DNA from: Phycisphaeraceae bacterium
GTDB taxonomy: Bacteria; Planctomycetota; Phycisphaerae; Phycisphaerales; UBA1924
Direction of reading: 5' to 3'
Assembly (NCBI GenBank): GCA_019636795.1
Contig: JAHBWW010000001.1
Location: forward strand, 62,001-126,000
DNA length: 64,000 nucleotides
Under the pieces are notes generated by a model. That model saw nothing but the letters and a program-made list of their open reading frames with translations. It was not told where the DNA came from and searched no databases. The position numbers were made by a program, and so were the translations under genes. Positions 44,273-53,046 of this stretch are shown here, in pieces (position 1 is the first letter of the stretch; each line of letters opens with the position of its first letter).

Positions 44273-45625
44273 ATGCGCATTGTTTTTTTTACTCATCCGG
44301 GTACGAACTCGCGTGACATCTTTCTGGATATGGCGCGTGGTTTCGAGCGTGGCGGGCATGATGTTCTGAGGCTGGAGATTGAGCCGATTGCGAATGTTTA
44401 CAAGGCAGCGGGGGCATCGCGTGTCCCGGTGATTCAGCAGATGACCGGGATGATTGCGAAGTTCATGGATGTGAACCGCGTTGACTTCTCAGTGGGGATG
44501 TGGGCCAATGCGCTTGGGGTGTTGTCGCAGGGTGTGCGGAACGGGCAACCGAGGTCGTTTTTTGATGTGATTGAGAGGCCTCACTTGATGTTCTGGCTTG
44601 ATGCCCCCCATTGGGCGTCGGGGGGATCGCTTGCGGAGTTGTGCCGATCGCCGCTCTTGAGCGGGAGGTATGTGCGACACTATGTGAACAATCCTGGGAT
44701 TTCGCGCGAGATGACGGAGGTGCTTGGGTTTGGGCCGACGATTGGTCGGGGGTATGGGATTGATGAGGACGTGTTCAGGCCACACCGCGATGAAGAGGAG
44801 CGGTTCGACATTGTTTTTGGGACGGGTCCTGGGGATGCGAAGCCAAGCGCGTTGATGCTGCGCGAGTTGGAGTCTGACGAGCCTGATGTGCAGGCGATGC
44901 GTGAGGAACGGGCGGTGGGTTCCCTATCGAAACTCCGGGAGTTGGCGCAGACCTTGGATGCAGCGGATGCGATGATGGAGCTGTTTGAAGGACTGGTGCG
45001 TTTACGGCTCGCGCGTCCCGGCACACCGATGCTTGAAGATCTTGAGCGTCTGGAGCGTGAAGGGATGGGGGAAGCGGGGCGGAAGCTGCGGGAGTTGCCG
45101 AGCGTGTTTGTGCGGGCGTTTTCGCTGGTGCGCGGGATCGAGTCGTGGCGGCGCGCGTTCACGATTACGTACTTGTCAAAGCGACTCAAGTGTGCGGTGT
45201 TTGGGCAGGCGGAGTTTGGAGAGTGGCCATGCGAAGCCCGGCTGCTTGGGAACCTTGCGTATGGCGACATGGCGCGAGCGTATTCGAGTGGGCGGATCGG
45301 GCTCAATGCGATGCGTTGGCAGGACGATGTCGGATTGAATCTGAAGCCTTACGAGATCACCGCATCGGGTGCGGCGCTGCTGTGCGACCGGCGTGAGGGG
45401 CTCGATGAGGCTTTTGAGGATGGCGTGGAGGTTGAGTCGTTTGCAGGTCCGGCTGAGGCGCTGGCCAAGGCGCGGGGGCTGCTTGGTGACACTGCGCGGC
45501 GGCGCGCGATGGCGGAGGCCGGCCGCGAAAGGACGCTGCGTGAACACACATGGGCGCAGGTCTCGCGCGAGCTCGTCGCATGGACGATGCGTGATGTGAG
45601 TGAACAGGCGTTGTGCGCAGCGTGA
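44273..45625 (+). CDS. CgeB-like glycosyltransferase (group 1 related)
   Basis: The ATG at 44273 has GGAG eight bases upstream; from it the protein has 450 residues and starts RIVFFTHPGTNSRDIF, a Rossmann strand of a GT-B fold. The C-terminal half has YSSGRIGLNAMRWQDDVGLNLKPYEITASGAALLCD, the nucleotide-sugar-binding region of the CgeB/Glyco_trans_1_2 group, then FEDGVEVESFAGPAEALAKA. These enzymes glycosylate spore-coat or surface components and carbohydrates in other bacteria. There is no membrane segment. The gene stands alone, 6 kb from the nonulosonate operon, so a joint role in surface glycosylation is only a possibility. Confidence 0.82.
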   Translation: MRIVFFTHPGTNSRDIFLDMARGFERGGHDVLRLEIEPIANVYKAAGASRVPVIQQMTGMIAKFMDVNRVDFSVGMWANALGVLSQGVRNGQPRSFFDVIERPHLMFWLDAPHWASGGSLAELCRSPLLSGRYVRHYVNNPGISREMTEVLGFGPTIGRGYGIDEDVFRPHRDEEERFDIVFGTGPGDAKPSALMLRELESDEPDVQAMREERAVGSLSKLRELAQTLDAADAMMELFEGLVRLRLARPGTPMLEDLERLEREGMGEAGRKLRELPSVFVRAFSLVRGIESWRRAFTITYLSKRLKCAVFGQAEFGEWPCEARLLGNLAYGDMARAYSSGRIGLNAMRWQDDVGLNLKPYEITASGAALLCDRREGLDEAFEDGVEVESFAGPAEALAKARGLLGDTARRRAMAEAGRERTLREHTWAQVSRELVAWTMRDVSEQALCAA

Positions 45626-45684
45626 ACACCACGGGTCGAAGACAGACCCGGGAGGCTCATGTGTGCAAGCGATGACCGCGAGGT

Positions 45685-46491
45685 TCAGGGGCAGCCTGCG
45701 CTGAAGGCTGCGAGGAAGATCTGGACATCGAAGAAGTTGAACTGGCCATCGGGGGCGAGGTCGGCGCGGGGGTTCTGTGCGCTGAAGTCGGCGAGGAATT
45801 CCTGGACATCGAAGAAGTTGAGTTCGCCGTCGCCGTTCCAGTCGGGAAGGCAGGGGTCATCGGGTGCCTGTCCGGAGGCGTTGAGGGTGAGGGTGCCTTG
45901 GATGGCGAGAGTGACGCCGGACTGGACTTCAGACTCGCCTTCGAAGTTGATGGTTCCGGCGAGGGTGACGATGTCGTTGTTGACGCCGACGCTGCCGGCG
46001 AAGTCGGCTTCGAAGGGGCTGAAGTCGGCGAGGTTGAAGGTTTCGTTGATGCTGCCGATGCCGATGATGTTGCCGGTGGCGGCGCCTTGGCCATTGAGGT
46101 TAGTGGGAACGGCGGGGAGGAGGAAGGTGGAGTCGCCCGCGACAGGAACGGGGCCAGTGGGTGAACCGGGAGTGGCGTAGGAGGCGTCGGCATTGGTGAT
46201 GCTGACATTGATCGAGCCGAAGAATCCGTAGCTGAAGTTCAGGCTGAGGTTCTGGTCGAGAGCGGCTTGGAAATCGTGGAGGGTGATGGCGGTGGGATTG
46301 GAGTAGTTGTCGAGTTCGATGGTGATGGTGCCGGAGATGGTTGATGAGTCGGAGTCGGTGCGTGAGCCGAGGATTGTGGTGAGGGTTGCGGTGACGGAGA
46401 TCTGGGATCCGGACTGGAGATTGAGGACGACAGGTTGTGCGGCGGCGAGGCTGGTGATGGTTGCAAGCGTGATTGGAGCGAGTCGGAGCAT
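45685..46491 (-). CDS. Exported protein with GC-type dockerin tail
   Basis: The 268-residue protein has a short signal peptide (MLRLAPITLATITSLAAA). The mature part is a repetitive beta-strand domain without charged catalytic residues (SGTITIELDNYSNPTAITLHD ...). The last 50 residues are two Ca2+-binding-like repeats, WNGDGELNFFDVQ and APDGQFNFFDVQ, ending FSAGCP, nearly the same as the tail of the subtilase at 10748. This GC-type dockerin tail is a surface-sorting or anchoring signal of Phycisphaerae whose partner is unknown to me. AGAGGA lies nine bases before the ATG. The gene is followed by a small hairpin and converges on the glycosyltransferase gene. Confidence 0.88.
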   Translation of the reverse strand: MLRLAPITLATITSLAAAQPVVLNLQSGSQISVTATLTTILGSRTDSDSSTISGTITIELDNYSNPTAITLHDFQAALDQNLSLNFSYGFFGSINVSITNADASYATPGSPTGPVPVAGDSTFLLPAVPTNLNGQGAATGNIIGIGSINETFNLADFSPFEADFAGSVGVNNDIVTLAGTINFEGESEVQSGVTLAIQGTLTLNASGQAPDDPCLPDWNGDGELNFFDVQEFLADFSAQNPRADLAPDGQFNFFDVQIFLAAFSAGCP

Positions 46492-46601
46492 GTTGGGGAT
46501 TCCTCTCTTCTCTTGATGATCGAACGGGACAGAACTGGTTGGTGCCGGGTCGAACGCACCCGAGGCCTGGACGAGTGAGAATCAGCATACCACGCGCAAG
46601 C

Positions 46602-46629
46602 AAAAAGCGGGAGCAAAATGCTCCCGCTT
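46602..46629 (-). terminator. Rho-independent terminator of lexA
   Basis: AAGCGGGAGC and GCTCCCGCTT form a ten-base stem with a five-base loop; on the minus strand it is followed by TTT after the TT of the stem. It lies 30 bases past the lexA stop codon. Confidence 0.85.
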
Positions 46630-46659
46630 GACGAATGTTTGTGTGGGGGCGGGGAAGGC

Positions 46660-47277
46660 TCAGTAACGACGGATGACGCCTTTGACGATGCCCTGAACCT
46701 GGCAGAACTTGACGCGGATGGGCTCGAAGTCGGGGTTGGCGGGCTGAAGGCGGATGTGATCGGGCTCTTTGAAGAAGGTTTTGAGGGTGGTGCTGCCGTC
46801 CTCGAGGAGGGCGACGACGCGATCGCCATTGCGGGCGACCTGTGCGCGTTCGAGGAGGACATAGTCGCCACTGAGAATTCCTTCGTCACGCATGGAGTCG
46901 CCATCGACGCGGAGTGCGAAGGTTGAGCCTTGTTTTTCTTCGGAGCTGCCGAGGAGTTCGGCGAGGTCGATTTCTTCTTCTTCTGCGACTTTTTCGATGG
47001 GGTAGCCTGCGGCGATTTTTCCGACGAGGGGGAAGCGGAGTGGGCGGCCTTCATCGGGGACGATGGCGCCCTCAGCGATCGACAAAGAGCGAGCCTTGTT
47101 GGGTTCGCGGACGAGGGCTCCCTTTTTGATGAGTGCTTCGACGTGTTCGAAGATTGTGACCTTGCTGACTCCGATTTCGTCTGCCAGTTCCTGCATGGTC
47201 GGGGAAAAGCCACGGCGCACGCGCCAGTCGCGAATGAGTTGCAGGATCCGAAGTTGTTTGGGGGTGAGATTCATCAT
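46660..47277 (-). CDS. lexA: LexA repressor
   Basis: The 205-residue protein has an N-terminal winged-helix domain (TPKQLRILQLIRDWRVRRGFSPTMQELADEIGVSK) and a C-terminal self-cleavage domain. The scissile pair is Ala90-Gly91 (KIAAGYP), the nucleophile is Ser128 (DGDSMRDEG) and the general base is Lys166 (STTLKTF), as in E. coli at 84-85, 119 and 156. It represses SOS genes until RecA filaments trigger autocleavage. AAGGA lies eight bases before the ATG. The operator used in this group cannot be inferred; no E. coli-type CTGT-N8-ACAG box is evident just upstream. Confidence 0.97.
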   Translation of the reverse strand: MMNLTPKQLRILQLIRDWRVRRGFSPTMQELADEIGVSKVTIFEHVEALIKKGALVREPNKARSLSIAEGAIVPDEGRPLRFPLVGKIAAGYPIEKVAEEEEIDLAELLGSSEEKQGSTFALRVDGDSMRDEGILSGDYVLLERAQVARNGDRVVALLEDGSTTLKTFFKEPDHIRLQPANPDFEPIRVKFCQVQGIVKGVIRRY

Positions 47278-47662
47278 TGTCTACGTCCTTTCGCATGGAA
47301 CTGAATGCTCTGGAAAGGTTGCTCCAGAATGTGTCCTTGGATGTGGGTGATTCGGGGTCGTGCGAGTCGAACTCGCGATCGAGGGTGTGGGTGCCCAGGC
47401 GGATGCGGCTGAGGACGCGGCCGAGGCGTGCCCGCTGATGATCGAGAAGTGTGACAGCAGCGGCTGCATGGGCGACGGATTGGACATCGAGCGGGGCGTG
47501 GCGGTTGGTCGACGCATGCTGGGCAGCGTCCGCCATCGCGGGGTCAAGACTTCGGCGTTCTCGCAGGCTGCGACCTTCACCAGCGTACTCCCGCACGAAT
47601 GCGCCGCCCGGCCCGAGCCGAAGGACGGCGCTTGAACGTTCCGTTGCGATTCGATAGGCCAT
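47072..47662 (-). CDS. Doubtful small ORF upstream of lexA
   Basis: A frame opens at an ATG (47662) with GAGAGG six bases upstream. It encodes MAYRIATERSSAVLRLGPGG and about 105 further residues of ordinary composition before reaching lexA. It then continues in a different frame from lexA for 206 bases to its stop at 47072, and that part reads like an out-of-frame shadow. Either this is not a gene, or it has suffered a frameshift near its 3' end. I recognise no family. The flanking stretch 47278-47907 otherwise holds no convincing gene. Confidence 0.25.
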   Translation of the reverse strand: MAYRIATERSSAVLRLGPGGAFVREYAGEGRSLRERRSLDPAMADAAQHASTNRHAPLDVQSVAHAAAAVTLLDHQRARLGRVLSRIRLGTHTLDREFDSHDPESPTSKDTFWSNLSRAFSSMRKDVDNDESHPQTTSDPATHSRLARAPWLFPDHAGTGRRNRSQQGHNLRTRRSTHQKGSPRPRTQQGSLFVDR

Positions 47663-47707
47663 CCTGAGCCTCTCATTCTGCCTCGGCCTCATGCCGAGAT
47701 TTCAAAG

Positions 47708-47727
47708 AACCTCGATGAATCGAGGTT
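47708..47727. repeat. Small perfect hairpin
   Basis: AACCTCGAT (47708-47716) and ATCGAGGTT (47719-47727) form a nine-base perfect inverted repeat with a two-base gap. It could be an operator-like dyad; no T tract follows. Confidence 0.6.
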
Positions 47728-47907
47728 TGGAGACAAGTTGCTTATCCACTCACACACCAAACATCGGCAAGAGCATGGTATGGACTTGAGCGATTGTTCG
47801 GAGCACGATAGCCAAGCAGTATCCACACGGCAAGTGGTTGTAAAGGTGAAATCTTACCAATTTGTCAGGCTCAGTGGAATCCCAATTCGCAGTCGGGCGA
47901 GGATATC

Positions 47908-49092
47908 TCACCGTGCAGTCGTGACGCGCACGAAGGTCGAACCGGTCCGCTGAATGCGACGGGCGAGTTCGAGCATGGTGAGTTCGCTGCGCAGGGTGGA
48001 AGACTCTATTTCGAGTGCCTGGGCGAGTTGGTCGGCGGTGCGGGGGGAATCGAGAGCGGCGAGAATGCGGGATTGAAGAGGATTTGCGGCTCCGAGTATT
48101 TCATTATCGGACCCTAGAGATGTTTCGGAGCGAACGGGATCGACGAATCGGGCTTCGTGTGTGCCGGAGAAGTGGTGTCGGGCGGCATTTTCGAGTGTGG
48201 CGATGACGTCGGCGGGCTCGATGACAGCGGCGGCGGCGGCATCGCGGATGAGTTCGAGGGTGCCACGACTGGCGACGGAATCGACGCGTCCGGGGAGGGC
48301 CATGACTTCGCGGCCGTGTTCTTCTGCGGCGACTCGGGCGGTGATGAGGGCTCCGGAGCGTGCGCCGGCTTCGATGACGAGGACGCCGAGGCTCAGGCCT
48401 GAGATGATGCGATTGCGTGATGGGAAGTTGTTGGCGTTAGGGGCTGTGTCGATGGGGAGTTCGGAGACGATGGCACCGCGATCCTCTGCGACGATGCGGT
48501 CGAAGAGTGCCGCGTTGGTGTCGGGGTAGATGTGCCCGAGGCCGCAGCCGAGTACGACGATGGTTCGTCCGCCGCTTTTGATTGCGGCGGAGTGAGCGGC
48601 GGTGTCGATGCCGCGTGCCCCGCCGGAGACGACGGTGAGGCCGGCGCGAGCGAGCGCGGCGGAAAATCGCTCGGCTTGTTCGGTGCCATAGAGCGTGCAG
48701 TTGCGAGAGCCGACGATTCCGACGGGGTATCGGTCGAGGTCGTCGTGGTCGATGCGGCCCTTGACCATGAGCATAACGGGTGCGTCGTCGAGTTCGGCCA
48801 GGAGTGCGGGGTAGCCTGGGAAGCCTTTGAGAAGGATGGTGGCACCGATGCTGGCGGCGGCGTCGAGCTGCTCGAGAGCGAGTTGGCGTGCTGTGCGAAC
48901 GTGAGAAGAAATCTGGCTGGCGAGTTTGGGCCCGATGCCGGGGACGGATTCGAAGGCCTTGGGGGAGGCACGAAGAACCTTGGCGGGGGAGCCGAAGTGC
49001 TCGATGCAGCGGGCGATACGGATGGGTCCGAGCCCTGGGGTGAAGGCGAGTTGAAGGAGGTCGAGTGCGTCGTCGTCGTAAAGTGTGGTCAT
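47908..49092 (-). CDS. dprA: DNA-processing protein DprA
   Basis: I use the ATG at 49092 (394 residues); a TTG two codons earlier is less likely. An N-terminal helix-hairpin-helix part (GIGPKLASQISSHV) precedes the Rossmann domain with VGIVGSRNCTLYGTEQ, VVSGGARGIDTAAHSAAI, VVLGCGLGHIYP and FPSRNRIISGL, then a C-terminal winged helix. DprA protects incoming single-stranded DNA and loads RecA during natural transformation. Its presence is compatible with competence but is not proof, since the gene is nearly universal. It follows a small lipoprotein gene by nine bases. Confidence 0.96.
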   Translation of the reverse strand: MTTLYDDDALDLLQLAFTPGLGPIRIARCIEHFGSPAKVLRASPKAFESVPGIGPKLASQISSHVRTARQLALEQLDAAASIGATILLKGFPGYPALLAELDDAPVMLMVKGRIDHDDLDRYPVGIVGSRNCTLYGTEQAERFSAALARAGLTVVSGGARGIDTAAHSAAIKSGGRTIVVLGCGLGHIYPDTNAALFDRIVAEDRGAIVSELPIDTAPNANNFPSRNRIISGLSLGVLVIEAGARSGALITARVAAEEHGREVMALPGRVDSVASRGTLELIRDAAAAAVIEPADVIATLENAARHHFSGTHEARFVDPVRSETSLGSDNEILGAANPLQSRILAALDSPRTADQLAQALEIESSTLRSELTMLELARRIQRTGSTFVRVTTAR

Positions 49093-49101
49093 GAGCAAGC
49101 C

Positions 49102-49506
49102 TCACTCTGGCAGTTCGGACTTGGCAGCGAGGCGGTAGGGTGGTTTTTTGCGAGTTTGTCCGAAGGCGAGGGTGCGTGCGTAGACGTTGACGGGGCGTGA
49201 GAGTGTGACATTGGTGAGCAGTTGCTGCTCGACAATGACCTGGGCGTAGAGGACGCCGGGGTCGGGGCGTTGCATGGTGACGAAGACATCGGCGTGGTTG
49301 AGTTTGCGCTGTATGTGATCGATGCGCATGGTCCAGCCTGGCGTGGGGGCTTCGACGACGAGGAGTTGATGTTCGTCGATAGGGCGGACGGTGATGGGGG
49401 GCCCATCGAATGCGCGATCGGTGGCGATGGAGCGGCCGGAGGAACAGCCACCGGTTGAAACAAGAGCAAGCGAGAGCGCGAGGCTGAGCACAAGACGATT
49501 GAGCAT
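49102..49506 (-). CDS. Small hypothetical lipoprotein upstream of dprA
   Basis: I use the ATG at 49506, with AGGAG seven bases upstream (134 residues). The signal MLNRLVLSLALSLALVSTGGC places the lipidated cysteine at residue 21. The mature part (GWTMRIDHIQRKLNHADVFVTMQRPDPGVLY) is beta-rich with no known family. It is cotranscribed with dprA; there is no obvious functional link. Confidence 0.75.
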   Translation of the reverse strand: MLNRLVLSLALSLALVSTGGCSSGRSIATDRAFDGPPITVRPIDEHQLLVVEAPTPGWTMRIDHIQRKLNHADVFVTMQRPDPGVLYAQVIVEQQLLTNVTLSRPVNVYARTLAFGQTRKKPPYRLAAKSELPE

Positions 49507-50827
49507 GAGGCGACTCCTGACTGGTCCGCTATGGTATCGTCGATTGGAGTTGAACACCAAACGAATCCCGTGGCTGGTGGCGGCGCGAACCGAGTGGGTG
49601 GCGACGTGCGCGTGGGGGCTTGCGGGAGTGATGGTTGTGATGGCGATTGTCGTGCTTCTTATGCCGTTGCATATGGAGCGGGGGGAGGCGGTGTCGGTGC
49701 GGGTGCGCGTGGCGGAGGCCCGGTCGGCGATGGTGGTGGAGCACTTGGGGCCGATTGCGGCCCGCGTGGGGCGGGCGCGGGAAGTGATGCTGGTTGCGCC
49801 GATCGAGATTCGAGGTGGATTGGAGATGGTGGCGCGCGATGCGAGTGGGCGGGAGGTACGCGGACGTGGGCCGATCGAGTTTCGGAGTGTGATGGGCTCG
49901 ACGCTGCGGAGCGATGGTCGTGTGTTGGGAGCGGAGATTGTGTGTGTATGGCGGGAGGGTGAAGTTTTTGATGTGGTGAGGCCTGTGGAGTTGGAGCGGT
50001 ACGTCGCGGGTGTACTGGGAGGTGAGTTGTTCGGGCACTGGGCTGATGCGTGCTTTGAAGCGCAGGCGATCTGTGCTCGGAGCTATGTGGTCCACGAGAT
50101 GGGACGTGCGATCGAACGGCACTATGACGTCAATGACGATCAACGGCATCAGGTGTTCGCGGGTGGAGAGCCTCTGGAGAAAGCGACTCGTGCGGCTGAG
50201 CGGACGCGTGGGCTCGTGCTGACGTGGGAAGGTGACGTGCTGCGGTCGTACTTTGCGAGCGCGTGCGGCGGGAGAGCGGCATCGGCGGCGATGGTGTGGC
50301 CGACCAGGGGGAGGCTGGCGTTCAATGCGGCCGAGCCTCTGGGCGGGCATTCGCGTGCGCATGCGTGCGACGATGCGCCGCTGTATCGGTGGTCGCGCCG
50401 GCGCGGGCGGCAGGAAGTGTCCAATCGTGTTCGTGCTTGGGCGGCGGCAGTGGGGCACGCGGCAAGAGGGATGGGGTCGATTGTGCGGGTGGAGATCGAT
50501 GAGGTGTCGCCATCGGGTCGGCCTGGGACATATGTGGTGGTGGACGATCGGCACGGGCGATATCGGTTCCTTGCGGACGATCTGCGTGTGGCGATGAACG
50601 ACGGGCGGCCGATGCCCTTGAGTGCTGCGGATCGATTGCCGAGCAATGACTTCGAGGTTGAGGTGCTGGGGGACCGGGTGACGATTCGAGGCCGTGGATT
50701 CGGGCACGGGGTGGGTTTGTGTCAGTACTGCGCGGCGCAGTGGGCGCGCGAGGGCTACTCGGCGCTAGACATGCTCGGCGCATTTTTCGCTGGGGCGAGG
50801 CTTGGGCGGGTTGAGGACGTGCGCTGA
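49505..50827 (+). CDS. SpoIID/LytB-domain membrane-anchored protein
   Basis: The start is uncertain: the ATG at 49505 overlaps the divergent lipoprotein start and lacks a ribosome-binding site, and TTG at 49550 is an alternative. A basic N-terminus and one membrane segment (WGLAGVMVVMAIVVLLMP) precede a SpoIID-type domain: VELERYVAGVLGGEL, ACFEAQAICARSYVVHEMGR, SYFASACGGRAASAAMVW, then IRGRGFGHGVGLCQYCAAQWAREG. SpoIID is a lytic transglycosylase acting on denuded glycan in Bacillus; its catalytic glutamate corresponds to the Glu in GGEL. In planctomycetes with reduced or unusual peptidoglycan the substrate is unclear. Confidence 0.88.
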   Translation: MRRLLTGPLWYRRLELNTKRIPWLVAARTEWVATCAWGLAGVMVVMAIVVLLMPLHMERGEAVSVRVRVAEARSAMVVEHLGPIAARVGRAREVMLVAPIEIRGGLEMVARDASGREVRGRGPIEFRSVMGSTLRSDGRVLGAEIVCVWREGEVFDVVRPVELERYVAGVLGGELFGHWADACFEAQAICARSYVVHEMGRAIERHYDVNDDQRHQVFAGGEPLEKATRAAERTRGLVLTWEGDVLRSYFASACGGRAASAAMVWPTRGRLAFNAAEPLGGHSRAHACDDAPLYRWSRRRGRQEVSNRVRAWAAAVGHAARGMGSIVRVEIDEVSPSGRPGTYVVVDDRHGRYRFLADDLRVAMNDGRPMPLSAADRLPSNDFEVEVLGDRVTIRGRGFGHGVGLCQYCAAQWAREGYSALDMLGAFFAGARLGRVEDVR

Positions 50828-50834
50828 TGTGAGA

Positions 50835-51977
50835 TCAGTAAGTGTTGTGTTTGCGGAGGAAGGCGGGGGCTTTGGGGTCGAAGTCTGCGAGCGCGGCGGC
50901 GATGCGCTCGGCGGCGTGGCCATCGCCGAAGGGATGAGAGAGATCTGCCCGCGGGAGAGCACGGGCGCGTGCGAGCGCGGCTCGGATGGTCGGTGCGTGC
51001 TCGTCGGGCACGTCGATGACGTTTGCGGGCCTTTCGCGACCGGCTTGGCGATGGCCGATGTTGACGACCGGGCAGCGGAGTGCGGCGGCTTCGATGAGTC
51101 CTGCCGAACTGTTGCCGACGAGCAGGGCGCCGGAGGCTGCGAGGCGTTTGAGCATGGCGAGAAAGTGCGGGCGGGAAATGTGCTCGGCGAAAGTTGCTGG
51201 GTGCGTGTCTTCGCGGATGGCGTGCATGATGCCGTCGCGTCCGGGATCATGATTGGGGTGCAGGACGAGGAGGCGTTCGTCGGCGAGGCTTTGGAGGATG
51301 GAGCGCATGGCGGCGGCTTCGGCGTCGTTGCTGCGGCCGATCGGGTGGAAGATGAGCACGGCGGTGGGATTGCCGAGTTGGAGCCAGTGCGCATCGTCGA
51401 GGGGTTCAATAGCTTCGAGGCCATCGATGGCAGGTGAGCCGACGGTGAGAACGTGTTGCGGCTTTTCGCCCATGCGAATGAGGCGCTGGGCAGAGGATTC
51501 GGTCGCGGCGAGGTGAAGGTGTGCAAGTTTGGAGATGCTGTGTCGCATGGCTTCGTCGGCGACGCCTTCGGCGCGGTCTCCGCCATGGATATGGGCCAGC
51601 GCGATGCCTGCAATGGAAGCGGCGGCGGCTGCGGCGAAGGCTTCGATGCGATCGCCGAGCACTACGACCCAGTCGGGCGCGAGCGATTCGAAACTGCGCG
51701 CAAAGCGAGAGATGCCCTTGCCGACTGCGGCGACATCGGCAAAGCGCCCGGTGGCGCCGGCGACCTGCATGGGAATGGAGTCGGCGACAGGGAAGAGCGC
51801 CTTGACGTCGCGGAAGGTGAGTGCGGGTGCGATGAGATGTGACCCGGCCGCGATGACGAGGCGATCGAGCGCGGGATGCTGCTCGATGGCGTGGATGACT
51901 GGGACGAGGAGGCCGAAGTCGGCTCTGGAGCCCGTGACGATGACGACGCGGCGGGTTGCGGGCGCTGCTGAAGACAT
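50835..51977 (-). CDS. neuC: UDP-GlcNAc 2-epimerase, hydrolysing (NeuC-like)
   Basis: The 380-residue protein starts VVIVTGSRADFGLLVPVI, the GSRADxG opening of the epimerase family, and continues with IHGGDRAEGVADEAMRHSISKLAH, which provides the catalytic acid and histidine. Later come LHPNHDPGRDG and GNSSAGLIEAAALRCPVVNIGHRQAGRERP. Hydrolysing members release ManNAc or its di-N-acetyl relative from a UDP-sugar, the first step toward sialic or legionaminic acid. It is the last gene of the maf-neuA-neuB-neuC operon, 13 bases after neuB, and ends seven bases from the convergent SpoIID gene. Confidence 0.92.
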   Translation of the reverse strand: MSSAAPATRRVVIVTGSRADFGLLVPVIHAIEQHPALDRLVIAAGSHLIAPALTFRDVKALFPVADSIPMQVAGATGRFADVAAVGKGISRFARSFESLAPDWVVVLGDRIEAFAAAAAASIAGIALAHIHGGDRAEGVADEAMRHSISKLAHLHLAATESSAQRLIRMGEKPQHVLTVGSPAIDGLEAIEPLDDAHWLQLGNPTAVLIFHPIGRSNDAEAAAMRSILQSLADERLLVLHPNHDPGRDGIMHAIREDTHPATFAEHISRPHFLAMLKRLAASGALLVGNSSAGLIEAAALRCPVVNIGHRQAGRERPANVIDVPDEHAPTIRAALARARALPRADLSHPFGDGHAAERIAAALADFDPKAPAFLRKHNTY

Positions 51978-51990
51978 GAGGTGTTGTAGG

Positions 51991-53046
51991 TCATCCGGCG
52001 GAACGTTGCGGGCTCTCGATGAGGTGGGCGAGTTCGATGAGGCTGCCGGGGTTGAGGGAGATGGTGAGGGCGTGGCCGAGGATCTGTTCGAGCATCCAGG
52101 GCTCAAGCCCGCCGCCGGGGCGTTTGAAGGTGAGATCGTCGCGCGTGATGGGGCGGCCTGCGGGGATGGTGCGCGCGGCCACGATGGACTGGCGCGAGAC
52201 GGCGCGAACATCGCGTTCGCAGGGGAGAACTTGTTTTGAGACGGGGCCGAGCATGGCGTGGGCGCGGCGGGCCTGTGCGACGTACTGGGCAAAGGGTGCG
52301 GGCTCGAGGGAGGCGGCGTGATCTGGCCCGAGGGCGTGACGATCGAGCGTGAGATGCTTTTCGAGAATGGTGGCGCCGGTTGCGACAGCGAGGGCTCCGG
52401 TTTCGACGAGCGTGGTGTGGTCGCTGTAGCCGACGGGGCCATCGAACATGGAGCCGAGTGCTGCGATGGCACCGAGGGAGGCATGTTCGGGTGCAACGGG
52501 ATAGGCGCTCATGCAATGAAGAATGGCGAGGCGGTGTTGTATGGCACTGAGCCAGATAAGAGCGCGGGCGACTTCCTGCGCGGTCGCGGCTCCGGTGCTG
52601 ACGATGAGAGGGCGGCCAAGATCGGCAAGAGCGCGGAGAAGCGGGCGATGGATGATGTCGGGGCTTGCGGTTTTGAAGGCGTCCCACGGCAGGGTGGCGG
52701 CTGTGGGGACGAGTTCGGTGCTGAAGACGGTGACAATGGCGTGCAGGCTGTGGGCGTGAGCGTGGGCGACGATCCGGCTCATGGCTTCGATAGGAAGTTC
52801 GAGCCGCCTGAGCATGGCAAATGCATCGCGTTCTCGCGCGTGTGTCTGATATTGTGCGAGGGGCGCGCCGCGGGACATGAGCAGATCGGCAGAGAAGAAC
52901 TGAAGTTTGACGGCGTCTGCGCCGGTGTTGGCTGCGGCTTCGACGAGCGCGATGGCTTTGTCGATTGAGCCGTCGTGATTGACGCCGATCTCGGCGATGA
53001 TGTATGGCTCGAGGTCGAGTGCGATGCGACGACCGGCGATGTTCAT
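51991..53046 (-). CDS. neuB: N-acetylneuraminate-type synthase (NeuB family)
   Basis: The 351-residue protein opens with PYIIAEIGVNHDGSIDKAI, the NeuB signature, and holds ADAVKLQFF, TVFSTELV, PLIVSTGAAT, GYSDHTTLVETG and EKHLTLDR, with GPDHAASLEP after it. A C-terminal SAF (antifreeze-like) domain ends the protein (RPITRDDLTFKRPGGG). NeuB condenses phosphoenolpyruvate with ManNAc or a diamino-hexose to give a nonulosonic acid. Which of Neu5Ac, legionaminate or pseudaminate is made cannot be read from the sequence. Its ATG overlaps the neuA stop codon (ATGA), showing coupled translation. Confidence 0.94.
   Translation of the reverse strand: MNIAGRRIALDLEPYIIAEIGVNHDGSIDKAIALVEAAANTGADAVKLQFFSADLLMSRGAPLAQYQTHARERDAFAMLRRLELPIEAMSRIVAHAHAHSLHAIVTVFSTELVPTAATLPWDAFKTASPDIIHRPLLRALADLGRPLIVSTGAATAQEVARALIWLSAIQHRLAILHCMSAYPVAPEHASLGAIAALGSMFDGPVGYSDHTTLVETGALAVATGATILEKHLTLDRHALGPDHAASLEPAPFAQYVAQARRAHAMLGPVSKQVLPCERDVRAVSRQSIVAARTIPAGRPITRDDLTFKRPGGGLEPWMLEQILGHALTISLNPGSLIELAHLIESPQRSAG

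Noticed and set aside
45632-45650. Hairpin CGGGTC/GACCCG between the glycosyltransferase and dockerin genes as a terminator
   Set aside because: The stem is only six base pairs and is not followed by Ts.
47742-47827. Two near-consensus DnaA boxes (TTATCCACT at 47742-47750 and GTATCCACA at 47819-47827) as evidence of an origin
   Set aside because: Each has one mismatch and such matches are expected by chance several times in 64 kb. They lie 6 kb from the composition switch and no dnaA or dnaN is present.
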